Assembly: GCF_900091445.1 (NCBI RefSeq)
Contig: NZ_LT607733.1
Location: 6,740,001 to 6,804,000 of the forward strand
Length of the DNA: 64,000 bases
Direction: 5' to 3'
From: Micromonospora echinofusca
Lineage (GTDB): Bacteria > Actinomycetota > Actinomycetes > Mycobacteriales > Micromonosporaceae
In this document: one piece after another, positions 36,447 through 44,232 of the stretch
How the letters are laid out: each line of letters opens with the position of its first letter
How positions within the stretch are numbered: position 1 is the first letter of the stretch
The notes under the pieces: generated by a model
Told to the model about the DNA's origin: nothing
Seen by the model: only the letters and a program-made list of their open reading frames with translations
Databases searched by the model: none
Translations under genes and position numbers: made by a program

Positions 36447-38028
36447 TCACCCCTGGTGGTGTTCGACCCAGAACACGGACCGGTCGCCCCGGTCGTTCTT
36501 GCCGGCCCGGACGACGTGTTCGCCGCGCCACCGCCCGGCTTGCCCGGTGAGCAACCGCCCGAGTTGCAGCGGGTTGGGTAGGCGGCCGTTGTGGGTGGTG
36601 ATGAACTGCCCGTCCCACGGGTCGTGGGTGTCGCTGCCGATCTGCATGGGTTCGGCGTCGCGGCGTAGGTCGGCGGCGGTCATCGGCCGGTTGCCGTGGC
36701 GGTCGTGCCAGCAGGTGAGGAACGCGCGCCAGCGCGTTTCGTCTTCGTCGATCTCGCGGATGTCGGCGGCGTTGGTGAGGAACCCGTCGATGCCGTGGTG
36801 GGCGAGGAACCCGCCGAGGGTGCGCCCAGGGGGTGAACTGCCGCATCGACAGCCCGGACACCCTCGGCGCTCCCTGCCGCGTCCAGTCCAGGACGAGCAC
36901 GAGCAGGTGCCACAGGACGGTGAGTTGGTTCGCCGGGTCGGTGATCCACTGGTCGAGGTGCGGGATGCCGAACCCGGCTTGGTCGCGCAGTTCGGGGCGG
37001 GGCATGTCCGGGTCGAGGTGCACCCGCACGGTGCGGGAGGCCATGTCTCCGCCGACTTGGAGGTTGTTGCCGGTGGCCATCCACAGCCGGTCGTTGACGG
37101 TGGCCACGTTGCGCGACGCCCCGAGCTGCCGGTCGGACCACACGCCGGAGGTGACGAGTTGGGCGAGTACCGGGGAGTCGATGACGGTGCCCTCAGCGAG
37201 GTTGTCCCAGATGACCACCCCCACCTGCTCGGCCAACACGGCGGTGATGGACTTGCGCAGCTCTTCGTCGGAGTAGGCCCAGGTCATGACGCGCTGCCCG
37301 TAGAGCATCCCCGGCCCCGCCGTGAGGATGGTCTTGCCCGATGACGGCATGGTCGCGTCGATCAACGCGAACGGGGTCAAGCTGCGGGTGAAGTGCCGCA
37401 GGATCGGCGTGGCGAGCAAGGCCACGTAGTTGGCGCGGTCGGCGGCACTGGCCCAGGGGAAGTCTCGCAGGAATTGGCCGAGCAGGAACGTACGTGCGTC
37501 GCGTACCTGCTCGGGGGTGGGTTGGTCGGGCACGGGCGGGAGGGTGACCTTTGCGGCGAGGTAGAGGCCGGTTTGCGGGTCGTAGCCGGGTTGCTGCAAG
37601 AGGGTGCCGTCGCGGCGCAGCACGGGTGCGCCGATGATCCCGCGCAAGGGTGGTACGCCGGGCCAGGTCTTGCCGGCCAGCACGGACGACAGGATGTCGC
37701 GGGGCGGGGTCACCTCGTCTTCGTACATCTCGGGGTTTCCTCCGTCGGTCTTGCGGGTTTTGACCTTGTAGACATAGGCGTGTTCGGCGAGGAGCCCGGC
37801 TAGGCCGGCGGGGGTGAGGGCGCTCGCGCTGATCGGCAGCGGCGAGTCTTCGTCGGCGGCGGTGGGCAGGCCACCGGAAACCGCTTCCATGTGCACCAGG
37901 GAGCCGGCGGAAACGTAGGTGTCGGGCAACAGCCCGTCCACGAGGGCGGCTTCCGCTGGCCTTCTGGTTGCTCGACGCTTCATCGGACCTGGACAGGTGA
38001 TCAGGGGTGCCGATATCCCCGCCAGCAT
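36447..38028 (-). pseudogene. Replication-helicase-like ATPase of the element, frameshifted
   Basis: About 527 codons in two frames. Frame one (38028 to about 36830) contains a P-loop variant IDATMPSSGKTILTAG, a Walker B-like VGVVIWDNLAEG and the sensor-like LWMATGNNLQVGG, resembling the ATPase half of AICE primase-helicase proteins. Near 36829-36833 (five G on the plus strand) the reading shifts by one base; the other frame continues sensibly as LGGFLAHHGIDGFLTN to the stop at 36447. One extra base explains it. The N-terminal primase part seen in relatives is absent. Could be a sequencing error, decay or, less likely, programmed frameshifting. Confidence 0.72.
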
Positions 38029-38061
38029 TTTGCCTGTCGCTCGCGAGCAATAATCACCCTA

Positions 38062-38949
38062 AGGGACGTCTCGTAACTGGGTGGAGGCGTTGCCCGGCAC
38101 CGGCCCGGCGTTCAGCCGGCCAGGATGATGTTGTGGAGGTTAGCGATGCCGGACGCGGCGTCGGTCAATGTGTGGGCGGCGCGGCGGTAGTCGCGCAGGA
38201 TCTTGAAGCACTTCATCCTGGCCAGGGCGTGTTCGACCCCTGCTCGGACGGTGCGGTGTTCGACGTTGAGGGCTTCCTTCCAGTCCGGCAGGTCGCTGCC
38301 GTCGGTGGGCTTGCGGTACGGGATGATCACCTCGGGGTTGCCGCGGTAGCCGCCGTCGGCCATCACCGGCCGCCCGTCGAGCTTCTCGGCGATGCCTGAG
38401 GTGCGGTAGACGATGGTGTCGTTGCGGTTGCCGGGCTGCGGGTCGCCGACGGCGATGACCAGGCGGGTGCTGGCGTCGATGGCGACCTGCAGGTTGGTGG
38501 AGTAGCGGTAGTTCTTGCTCCGGGCGGCCAGGCGGTGATCGCGGGTGGGGACCAGCGTCCCGTCGACGATCGCGATCTGCTCGACCGGCCGCTTACGCAC
38601 CGGCGCCAGGGCCAGCAGCGGCGCGAGGGTGTCGATGACCCGGTGCGCGGCGGAGTGCGACACCCCGAACAGCGGGCCGATCTGCCGCATCGTCAGGTTC
38701 GTACGCCAGTACGCGGCGACCAGCAACACCCGATCCGGCAGGTCGAGGGCCCACTGCCGGCCCGGCCGGCCGTCGGCGATGCCGTCACCGCCGCGCTCGG
38801 CGACCAGCCGGACCAGCGAACGGAACTGGGCGGGCTGCAGCCCGGTGAACGGGAAGATCCACTCCGGGCGGGCTGCCGAGATCACCTGCACCCAGGCATC
38901 TTGACCGACCATCCTCAACGGACAGACACCGGGGTTACGAGACATCCCT
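38062..38949 (-). mobile_element. IS5-type insertion sequence, 888 bp
   Basis: Ends are inverted repeats: AGGGACGTCTCGTAAC at the left and its near-complement GTTACGAGACATCCCT at the right (one mismatch in 16). TA flanks both sides (38060-38061, 38950-38951), fitting a short TA target duplication. It holds one transposase gene and lies between the replication-like gene and the ParA/HEPN cassette. Confidence 0.88.
38112..38945 (-). CDS. IS5 family transposase (DDE_Tnp_4 type)
   Basis: 277 aa. An N-terminal HTH region (MRQIGPLFGVSHSAAHRVID) is followed by the DDE catalytic domain with AIVDGTLVPTRDHRLA (first Asp), MADGGYRGNPEVIIPY (second Asp) and RAGVEHALARMKCFKILRDY (Glu). Intact by eye. The first ATG (38945) lies inside the terminal repeat; an internal start at 38909 is also plausible. 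Confidence 0.88.
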   Translation of the reverse strand: MSRNPGVCPLRMVGQDAWVQVISAARPEWIFPFTGLQPAQFRSLVRLVAERGGDGIADGRPGRQWALDLPDRVLLVAAYWRTNLTMRQIGPLFGVSHSAAHRVIDTLAPLLALAPVRKRPVEQIAIVDGTLVPTRDHRLAARSKNYRYSTNLQVAIDASTRLVIAVGDPQPGNRNDTIVYRTSGIAEKLDGRPVMADGGYRGNPEVIIPYRKPTDGSDLPDWKEALNVEHRTVRAGVEHALARMKCFKILRDYRRAAHTLTDAASGIANLHNIILAG

Positions 38950-39009
38950 TAGCAAGAACGGTGGCTGCACGGATTATTGCCCCGCCCCTAACCCGTCGAG
39001 GGTGATAGG

Positions 39010-40080
39010 ATGATTACCCCTCTGGCCCACAGGACGGCAACGTTGAATTCTTATGCATTCTGGAACAACAAAGGCGGCGTCGGCAAGAGCTACCTGTGCT
39101 TCATTGCCTCATGCGAGTACGCGCGCCGCTATCCAGAAACCGACGTGTACGTGATTGACCTATGTCCACAGGGCAACGTGAGTGAGACGCTGCTAGGGGG
39201 CTACGAGTCGAGCCCAGCGGTTCTAGGCAAGCTGACCGGCGGTAATCCTCGCAGAACCATTGCCGGCTACCTGGAGTCGCGGTTGAGTTCGCCCTTCAGG
39301 CAGCTAGACGATGTCAGCCCGTTCATCACCCGTCCGGTGAAGTACAACAAAAACGTGCCCGATAACCTATATCTTATCTGCGGCGACAATCTGCTAGAAA
39401 TTCTGTCTGAGGCAATTCGACAAACCTCGCAGCTGTCAATTCCCACTGACGCCTGGAAGCAGGTTATTGAGTGGGTCAAGGATCTTACCTTCGCACTGAG
39501 CCTGCGCAGCGGCGACCGCGACTCGGTCTTTATGGTTGACTGCAACCCGAGCTTCGCGATTTACACCCAACTCGGCCTTGCTGCTACGCGAAACATCGTT
39601 GTGCCCTTTACTGCTGACGACAGCTCGCGGCGAGCAATTGAGAACGTAGTGGCGTTGGCCTACGGCATTGGTGACCAACATGTAGCCGCCTACTCTCGCA
39701 TCAACTTCTCCAAGCGAGCGAAGGAAGAGCAGGTCGAAGTTCCCCTGCTGCACACCTTCGTTAGCAACCGAGTCACTCTATATGATGGGAAACCCTCGCG
39801 TGCATTCCAAGCGGTAGCAAGCACCATCGAAAGAACGCTAGAGGGTATCCATCAGCGGCATCGATCAATTTTCGCGAACTCCGGCGTAAAGCCCAGCAAA
39901 TCATTTATCACCGTGCCGGACTATCACAGCGCGTGCATTGTGTCGGCTATGACGGGGACCCCGCTAGACAAGCTTGTCGCGGGTCCACGAAAGCTGGCGG
40001 GCGTGGATTTCGTTCAGGTCAATAAGGAGCCGTTGGACCGCTACAGGGAAGCATTGGAGAAGTTTGTCGACGCACTGTAG
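39010..40080 (+). CDS. ParA/MinD-like deviant Walker A ATPase, paired with HEPN gene
   Basis: 356 aa. The deviant Walker A KGGVGKS is at residues 21-27, Walker A-prime-like VYVIDLCPQGN at 46-56 and Walker B-like VFMVDCNPSF at 173-182. The region after 200 (VVPFTADDSSRRAIENVVAL) fits the ParA fold, but an insertion between 60 and 170 is unusual for a plain partition ATPase. No ParB or centromere-like gene is adjacent; an 8-bp gap leads into the HEPN gene, so the two are probably one operon. Sample lines run about 42-58% G+C with many A/T-ending codons, unlike neighbours, pointing to recent transfer. ATG 39010 follows GAGGGTGATAGG. Confidence 0.82.
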   Translation: MITPLAHRTATLNSYAFWNNKGGVGKSYLCFIASCEYARRYPETDVYVIDLCPQGNVSETLLGGYESSPAVLGKLTGGNPRRTIAGYLESRLSSPFRQLDDVSPFITRPVKYNKNVPDNLYLICGDNLLEILSEAIRQTSQLSIPTDAWKQVIEWVKDLTFALSLRSGDRDSVFMVDCNPSFAIYTQLGLAATRNIVVPFTADDSSRRAIENVVALAYGIGDQHVAAYSRINFSKRAKEEQVEVPLLHTFVSNRVTLYDGKPSRAFQAVASTIERTLEGIHQRHRSIFANSGVKPSKSFITVPDYHSACIVSAMTGTPLDKLVAGPRKLAGVDFVQVNKEPLDRYREALEKFVDAL

Positions 40081-40088
40081 GTCATTTC

Positions 40089-40682
40089 ATGCCTTCACCC
40101 GCGCGGGTCAAGTTCACGGACGCCATCTCACGAGCGGAACTGCTTTGCCTTAAGGGGCGGGCGGCTCTGTTTTCCCGCAAGCAAAGGCAGGTTCAATATC
40201 ACGCCTCATTGGCGGCATCCGTTGCCGCATGGGAGGCATACATCGAGTCAGTGGTCCGAGCATTCTTTGCTGAGATTGCAGATCCTCTGCAGCCCAAATT
40301 CACCGCACTTCATCAGATTGCGATTAGCCGCGCGGAGGCTGATCTTAAGAAATTCAATACTCCTAACGCGAAGAACTCCCGAGAGTTGCTCTTCCAGTGG
40401 ACGGGTTTCGATCCAATCAATGACTGGAACTGGCCGGCTCGCCGGCTAAGTGGTCCCGCGACTAGGGAGCGATTGGATGAGATTTTGCAAGTGCGGCACA
40501 GCTTCGCCCACGGGTATCCCACGCGACAATATTCGTGGAACTGTGACTCGAAGGGCGCGCCAAATCTGACAGCGCCCGCAACTGGGATGGTAATAGCGCT
40601 CTTTACTCACCTTGTCAAGGTTACAGATCAAGGGATCAGCAGGCATATCAAGAGCACCTATAACGGAAATATCTCCTGGTAG
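40089..40682 (+). CDS. HEPN domain protein, putative RNase effector
   Basis: 197 aa, mostly helical. The conserved R-x4-H motif of HEPN ribonucleases is VRHSFAHG (Arg136, His141). An early helix contains AAWEAYIESVVRAF (46-59), as in RiboL-PSP-HEPN / MAE_28990-like families. It lies 8 bp after the ParA-like gene and shares its AT-rich composition; a hairpin follows at 40761. HEPN proteins commonly act as RNA-cleaving toxins in toxin-antitoxin and abortive-infection systems. Here the ATPase would be the sensor or antidote (inference). Confidence 0.8.
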   Translation: MPSPARVKFTDAISRAELLCLKGRAALFSRKQRQVQYHASLAASVAAWEAYIESVVRAFFAEIADPLQPKFTALHQIAISRAEADLKKFNTPNAKNSRELLFQWTGFDPINDWNWPARRLSGPATRERLDEILQVRHSFAHGYPTRQYSWNCDSKGAPNLTAPATGMVIALFTHLVKVTDQGISRHIKSTYNGNISW

Positions 40683-40731
40683 AGATCAACCACCTGGCAG
40701 AGGCCAGGGCTGCTGAACTTCCAGGGTGTGT

Positions 40732-40750
40732 GGTCTCAGTCGTGGTCTCA
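40732..40750 (+). other. Putative right integrase arm sites (two GGTCTCA, 12-bp spacing)
   Basis: GGTCTCA at 40732-40738 and 40744-40750, same orientation and spacing as the pair at 33628-33646. About 97 bp before the right core repeat. Confidence 0.5.
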
Positions 40751-40760
40751 TTCGTCGGCG

Positions 40761-40786
40761 TACGGTCCCTTCCGCGAAGGGCCGTA
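40761..40786 (+). terminator. Probable terminator of the ParA/HEPN cassette
   Basis: TACGGTCCCTTC pairs with GAAGGGCCGTA (one bulged T), loop CGC, 78 bp after the HEPN stop. No T tract follows. Confidence 0.6.
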
Positions 40787-40846
40787 GGGGAGGAAAAGCC
40801 CTGGTCGTGTACGGGGCTGACGGTAGCTGTACGGCGGGTCGCAGAA

Positions 40847-40908
40847 CTCGAAAGCGTGTGAGGGTTTACGCCCTCCGCGGGTTCAAATCCCGCCGCCACC
40901 GCTCGTGA
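40847..40908 (+). repeat. attR: right 62-bp direct repeat (tRNA-Ser 3' fragment)
   Basis: Exact copy of 33513-33574, containing the tRNA 3' half without acceptor 5' strand or D arm. Sequence after 40908 is a diverged relative of the terminator after the intact tRNA. Confidence 0.95.
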
Positions 40909-40910
40909 AC

Positions 40911-40956
40911 AGCGCAAACGCCCGGCAGATCCGCAAGGATCAGCCGGGCGTTCCGC
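40911..40956. terminator. Original tRNA-Ser terminator, now displaced
   Basis: Imperfect hairpin; the core arms are 40917-40932 and 40937-40952 with a GCAA loop and one A-A mismatch. It shares the design of 33574-33627. Confidence 0.7.
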
Positions 40957-41037
40957 TTGTGGTGCCCCGCGAAAGGGGCGAACAGGCATCTGTTCCTCAC
41001 CACAAGTGCATGATCGTCCTATGCGGGGGTGGGGCGG

Positions 41038-41589
41038 TCAGCGGCGGGTCAGTTCCTTTTCCAGGCGGGTGATGAGGGTCTTGCGGGACTTGCCGTCGCG
41101 TTCGCGGCGCAGGGCCGACTTCAGTTGGCCCTTGTCGAGGTCGCGGACGAGCTTGGCCGCCTCGGCGACCGGCAGCTCCGACAACTGCTCGGCAGACGTG
41201 GCGTTGCGGCGCGCGCGTTTGGCCGGTCCGATGTTCGCCACGAACTGCTTGCCGGACTTCGACTCCTTTCGCTTCTTGGCGTCGGTCGCCCGCCTCTCCT
41301 TCTCGGAGAGTTCCTTCCAGGCCTGTTCGGGCAGGTAGCGGCTGGTCTCGTCGCCGTGCCGCGCCCGGGTGTCGCCCTCCCTGGTCTGCCAGTGCTCGCC
41401 GCCCCAGCGCTGGAGGGACTTCTGCCGTTCGTCCTTCGGGCCGACGAAGCCCCCGCCGCGCTTCTTGTACTCCTGGGTGACCAGCTGCGACTTGCGTGCC
41501 GACCACTGTCCCGGCCGGCCGCCCTTGTCGGAGGCCTTGACCTCTTCCTTGATCTGCTCCCGGAGTTCGGGCTTCGTGTACCGCGCCAT
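41038..41589 (-). CDS. DUF5872 family protein
   Basis: 183 aa, very basic and mostly helical. Its RPGQWSARKSQLVTQEYKKR followed by GGGFVGPKDERQKSLQRW segment matches DUF5872, found in bacteria and large DNA viruses. The C-terminal part has LPVAEAAKLVRDLDKGQLK. Function unknown; charge suggests nucleic-acid contact. ATG 41589. It is the first gene beyond attR, so probably original chromosome. Confidence 0.8.
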   Translation of the reverse strand: MARYTKPELREQIKEEVKASDKGGRPGQWSARKSQLVTQEYKKRGGGFVGPKDERQKSLQRWGGEHWQTREGDTRARHGDETSRYLPEQAWKELSEKERRATDAKKRKESKSGKQFVANIGPAKRARRNATSAEQLSELPVAEAAKLVRDLDKGQLKSALRRERDGKSRKTLITRLEKELTRR

Positions 41590-41640
41590 GCCGGCGGTTA
41601 CCCCACCTCACGGCCCCCATGCGTCAGGCCTGCGCGGGGC

Positions 41641-42171
41641 TCAGCAGGGGCTGTGGCCCTCGTCGAAGAGGCGCTGGGCCCAGTCGGCGTACCCGGCGAT
41701 GATCTTCTTTACCGCCCGCCCGTCGTGCAGGAAGAGGTACGCCCGGTCGCCCTGCCGGGCGAGCAGCCCGTCGAGCCGGTACGTCCCCTGTGGAGCGTCC
41801 AGCTCCCGGGCGGACGGGTAGCGGGTGCGGACCTCCTCGACCGGCATGCCGGCGGTGACTCCCCGCGGGGTGCGGGTCGCCTCGCCGAGCCAGAGCAGCA
41901 CCAGCCGGTCGTCGACGAAGATGGGGCTGGTCGTGTCGTACCCGGCCAGCGCCGGGCCGCAGGCGTCGACGTCGGAGCGCAGGATGCCCCGCCGGGTCAG
42001 CTCGTCCTCGGTGTCGCCGAACTCGATGTCGCGCAGGCCGTTGAGGTCGACCACCTCGACGGCCCCGACGGGCCGCCCGTCCAACTCGCGCAACGGCGGG
42101 TGCACGCCACTGCCCGAAACCCAGGCAGCCGTCATCAGTGCGGCGATAAAGCCAAATTGTCGCAATTTCAT
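41641..42171 (-). CDS. Secreted hypothetical protein
   Basis: 176 aa with an N-terminal signal-like segment (MKLRQFGFIAALMTAAWVSG). The mature part has a repeated-looking pattern around EFGDTEDELTRRGIL and TAGMPVEEVRTRYPSA, reminiscent of small periplasmic domains with KxG-type repeats. Two Cys (one in DACG, one at the C-terminus) could form a disulfide. ATG overlaps the stop of the upstream gene by 4 bp. Confidence 0.75.
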   Translation of the reverse strand: MKLRQFGFIAALMTAAWVSGSGVHPPLRELDGRPVGAVEVVDLNGLRDIEFGDTEDELTRRGILRSDVDACGPALAGYDTTSPIFVDDRLVLLWLGEATRTPRGVTAGMPVEEVRTRYPSARELDAPQGTYRLDGLLARQGDRAYLFLHDGRAVKKIIAGYADWAQRLFDEGHSPC

Positions 42172-42782
42172 GGGATCCCCCAGTCCCCAACGGGACCGGG
42201 GCGCTCAGGTTGCTGCCCGCCCGCAGATTGCCGGTTTTCCCACTCCTCGGCCAGCTCGTCCCAGTAGTCGGCGCTCAGCCGCCGGCGTCCGTGCGCCAGC
42301 CAGCCGGCGGTGCTCCGCTCGACGTGCAGGCCCAGCTCGGCGAACGGGTCGATCCACGCGCCGGGCTCCACCCCGAGCCGGGTGAGCGCCGCGTTCAGCG
42401 GCCACTGGGCGCGCGGACCGTCGAAGAGGTGGTCGAACGCCGGGCCCCAGCTCACCCGGCCGCCGAGCCACACCACCGCCGACTGGTAGCCGGCGCCGCC
42501 GAAGAACTCCGCCTCCGCGTACGCCATCGGTCCCGACCGCGACCACCGCGCGAGAACCTCGGTGAGGGGAGCGGAGAGCGTGAGGTGGAAGGGCTCCTCG
42601 GGCGAGCGTGCCGCCACGGAGAAGTCGGGCAGCGCGCCGGTCAGCTCCTCGACCAGTTGCGGGGTGACCGGCAGCAGCGCGAAGTCCTGCCGCAGCTCGC
42701 CGAGGACCGCGTGGTCGAGGTCGGCGGTGTGCTCGCGGAGCAGCTCGGCGTCCGCGACGACCGCGCTGAGCTGGTAAGCCAT
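42168..42782 (-). CDS. Hypothetical protein
   Basis: 204 aa, soluble, acidic. Begins MAYQLSAVVADAELLREHTA and has ARWSRSGPMAYAEAEFFGGA in the middle. No family recognised, though the size and style suggest a cytoplasmic immunity or SMI1-like protein (weak guess). Coupled to the secreted protein by an ATGA overlap, so the two form an operon. Confidence 0.7.
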   Translation of the reverse strand: MAYQLSAVVADAELLREHTADLDHAVLGELRQDFALLPVTPQLVEELTGALPDFSVAARSPEEPFHLTLSAPLTEVLARWSRSGPMAYAEAEFFGGAGYQSAVVWLGGRVSWGPAFDHLFDGPRAQWPLNAALTRLGVEPGAWIDPFAELGLHVERSTAGWLAHGRRRLSADYWDELAEEWENRQSAGGQQPERPGPVGDWGIP

Positions 42783-43028
42783 CGGAGCCCTCCGCCGTCC
42801 ACAGCCTGTGGATGGAACATGTGTACGACGAATTCCGCCTCCGCCGCTTTCCGCACCGTACCCAATCGTCCCCTTCCGGCACCGCCCCGTGATCTCGCGC
42901 TTCGGGTCCTCCGTCGGGGCGCGACGCGGCCTTCGGCAGGGGAAGTCGGGCAGGCGGAGAGGTGGCGGGCCGCGACCGGGTCGTGCAGCGAGTCCGTGCC
43001 AGGCGCGTCTGCCGCGGACGGGCTCGGG

Positions 43029-43220
43029 TCAGGGGCGCTCGGCCATGGTGGCGACGAACGCGCGCCACGCCGCCGGTGCGAAGACGAGCGCCGGGCCGGC
43101 CGGGTCCTTCGAGTCGCGTACCGCGACGACGCCGGGCAGGTTGTCGGCGACCTCGACGCAGTCGCCGCCGTTGCCGCTGCTGCGGCTGCTCTTGCGCCAC
43201 CGCGCGCCGTTCAGCTCCAT
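43029..43220 (-). CDS. DUF397 domain protein
   Basis: 63 aa, the normal size. The signature is ARWRKSSRSSGNGGDCVEVA then VAVRDSKDPAGPALVF and WRAFVATM. DUF397 proteins accompany XRE-DUF5753 regulators in actinobacteria; the Streptomyces Scr1/Scr2 pair is considered toxin-antitoxin-like. Overlaps the upstream DUF5753 frame by 10 bp. Confidence 0.92.
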   Translation of the reverse strand: MELNGARWRKSSRSSGNGGDCVEVADNLPGVVAVRDSKDPAGPALVFAPAAWRAFVATMAERP

Positions 43221-43732
43221 GTCTCCGCCACTTCCGTGATGAGATCGACCGACTGCCAGTGGGCCAGCGCCTCGCCGCGCACGTTCTCCCACGCAGCCAT
43301 CATGGCGGCGATGTCCGCGGGATCGCTAACCAGTTGGCCCTGGAGTTGGTTGTCGAGGTAGCCGGCGATCCGGTGGTCGTGGCTGCTGGCGATCACGAAT
43401 GGCCCGTTCAGGCCCGCGTAGGCGCCGACCGACGACGGCACGACGTGCACCCGCACGTGCGGCTCGGCGCAGGCGTCGACGACGGCCCGGAGCTGCTCAC
43501 GCATGGTGGCCCGGCCGCCGACCGGGCGGCGCAGCACCGCCTCGTCGATCACGGCCGTGAACTGCGGCGGTTCGTCCTGCCGCAGGATGCCCTGGCGGGC
43601 GAGCCGGGCGGCCAGGTGCCGCTCGACGTCGCCCCGGGGGAACAGGCCGCCGCCGGTCAGCACGGCCCGCGCGTACGCCTCGGTCTGGAGCAGGCCCGGC
43701 AACACCACCGATTGGTACGACCGCAGCGACAC
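43211..43732 (-). CDS. DUF5753 (Scr1-like) regulator domain, separated from its HTH by a stop codon
   Basis: 173 aa from GTG 43732. It begins SLRSYQSVVLPGLLQTEAYA, the start of the DUF5753 domain; complete family members have an HTH of about 80 residues before it. In the same frame upstream, codons for RRRDPIWFRPWQEIEREA continue the family pattern back to a TAG at 43808-43810, which ends the HTH frame. So the full gene (43211-43978) seems broken by one nonsense codon, or re-initiates internally at a weak GTG. Confidence 0.75.
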   Translation of the reverse strand: MSLRSYQSVVLPGLLQTEAYARAVLTGGGLFPRGDVERHLAARLARQGILRQDEPPQFTAVIDEAVLRRPVGGRATMREQLRAVVDACAEPHVRVHVVPSSVGAYAGLNGPFVIASSHDHRIAGYLDNQLQGQLVSDPADIAAMMAAWENVRGEALAHWQSVDLITEVAETWS

Positions 43733-43807
43733 CGCCTCGCGCTCGATCTCCTGCCACGGACGAAACCAGATGGGGTCACGACGTCTCGAAGTGTCCGGCC
43801 AGATGTC

Positions 43808-43978
43808 CTACACGTCCCGGCGGAGGGCCTCCGCCGCCGTCAACCGGTGCCTGGCATGCGGGATGCGGTCCTCGGTCAGCCATCGCCCGACCGTCTTCGG
43901 ATCGACGCCGACGGTCTCGGCGAGGGATTCGATCGTGTGCCCGGTGTCGCTGAGCGCCACCCGGAGCGCATCGTTCAC
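43808..43978 (-). CDS. HTH DNA-binding fragment of the disrupted XRE regulator
   Basis: 56 aa from GTG 43978, with GGGAGGAG 4 nt upstream. HTH: IESLAETVGVDPKTVGRWLT then EDRIPHARHRLTAAEAL. This HTH subtype normally continues into an x-LWPD motif; here the codons right after the TAG read DIWPDTS, supporting read-through homology. It may act as a free DNA-binding peptide or be inert. Confidence 0.65.
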   Translation of the reverse strand: MNDALRVALSDTGHTIESLAETVGVDPKTVGRWLTEDRIPHARHRLTAAEALRRDV

Positions 43979-44232
43979 GGGCTCCTCCCATCGGATGTCT
44001 CGAATATCTGGCGACCATAGCGCTACGGGGTGTATCTGTCTGCACATGCACGGCAAGTTGGGGTGACGAAGACGGCGCGGCCGGTGGAGGCGAGCGAGCC
44101 CGGCGGTCGGCGTCAGTCGCGGGGCCGCCCCGGCGGGGAGGGCGGGGCGGCCCCGCTCCAGCCCTACGGCCCGCCCCTTTCCTGGAACGCCTGGGGCGAG
44201 TCCCGCTCGACTCCACCAAGGAGGTCCTGCCC

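Larger units (their letters stand above)
33513..40908 (+). mobile_element. tRNA-Ser-integrated element, AICE-like, about 7.3 kb, degraded
   Basis: Bounded by perfect 62-bp repeats, the left one completing an intact tRNA. Inside are a tyrosine integrase, a MerR/excisionase-like HTH protein, an iteron array, a frameshifted replication-helicase-like gene, an IS5-type insertion and a ParA-like/HEPN cassette. The int-xis-rep order on one strand recalls actinomycete integrative and conjugative elements (pSAM2 type). No FtsK-like transfer gene or spread genes are seen, so it is either a deletion derivative or relies on help from another element. The right flank (after 40908) should be original chromosome, including the original terminator of the tRNA. 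Confidence 0.9.

Noticed and set aside
36268..37344. Plus-strand frame opposite the replication-like gene
   Set aside because: Crosses the iteron array and is antisense to recognisable ATPase motifs.
39010..40080. Partition (ParA) function for the element
   Set aside because: No ParB-like gene or repeat array beside it, and the tight pairing with the HEPN gene argues for another role; not excluded.
40847..40908. Second tRNA-Ser
   Set aside because: Lacks the acceptor 5' strand, D arm and half the anticodon stem; it is the right att repeat.
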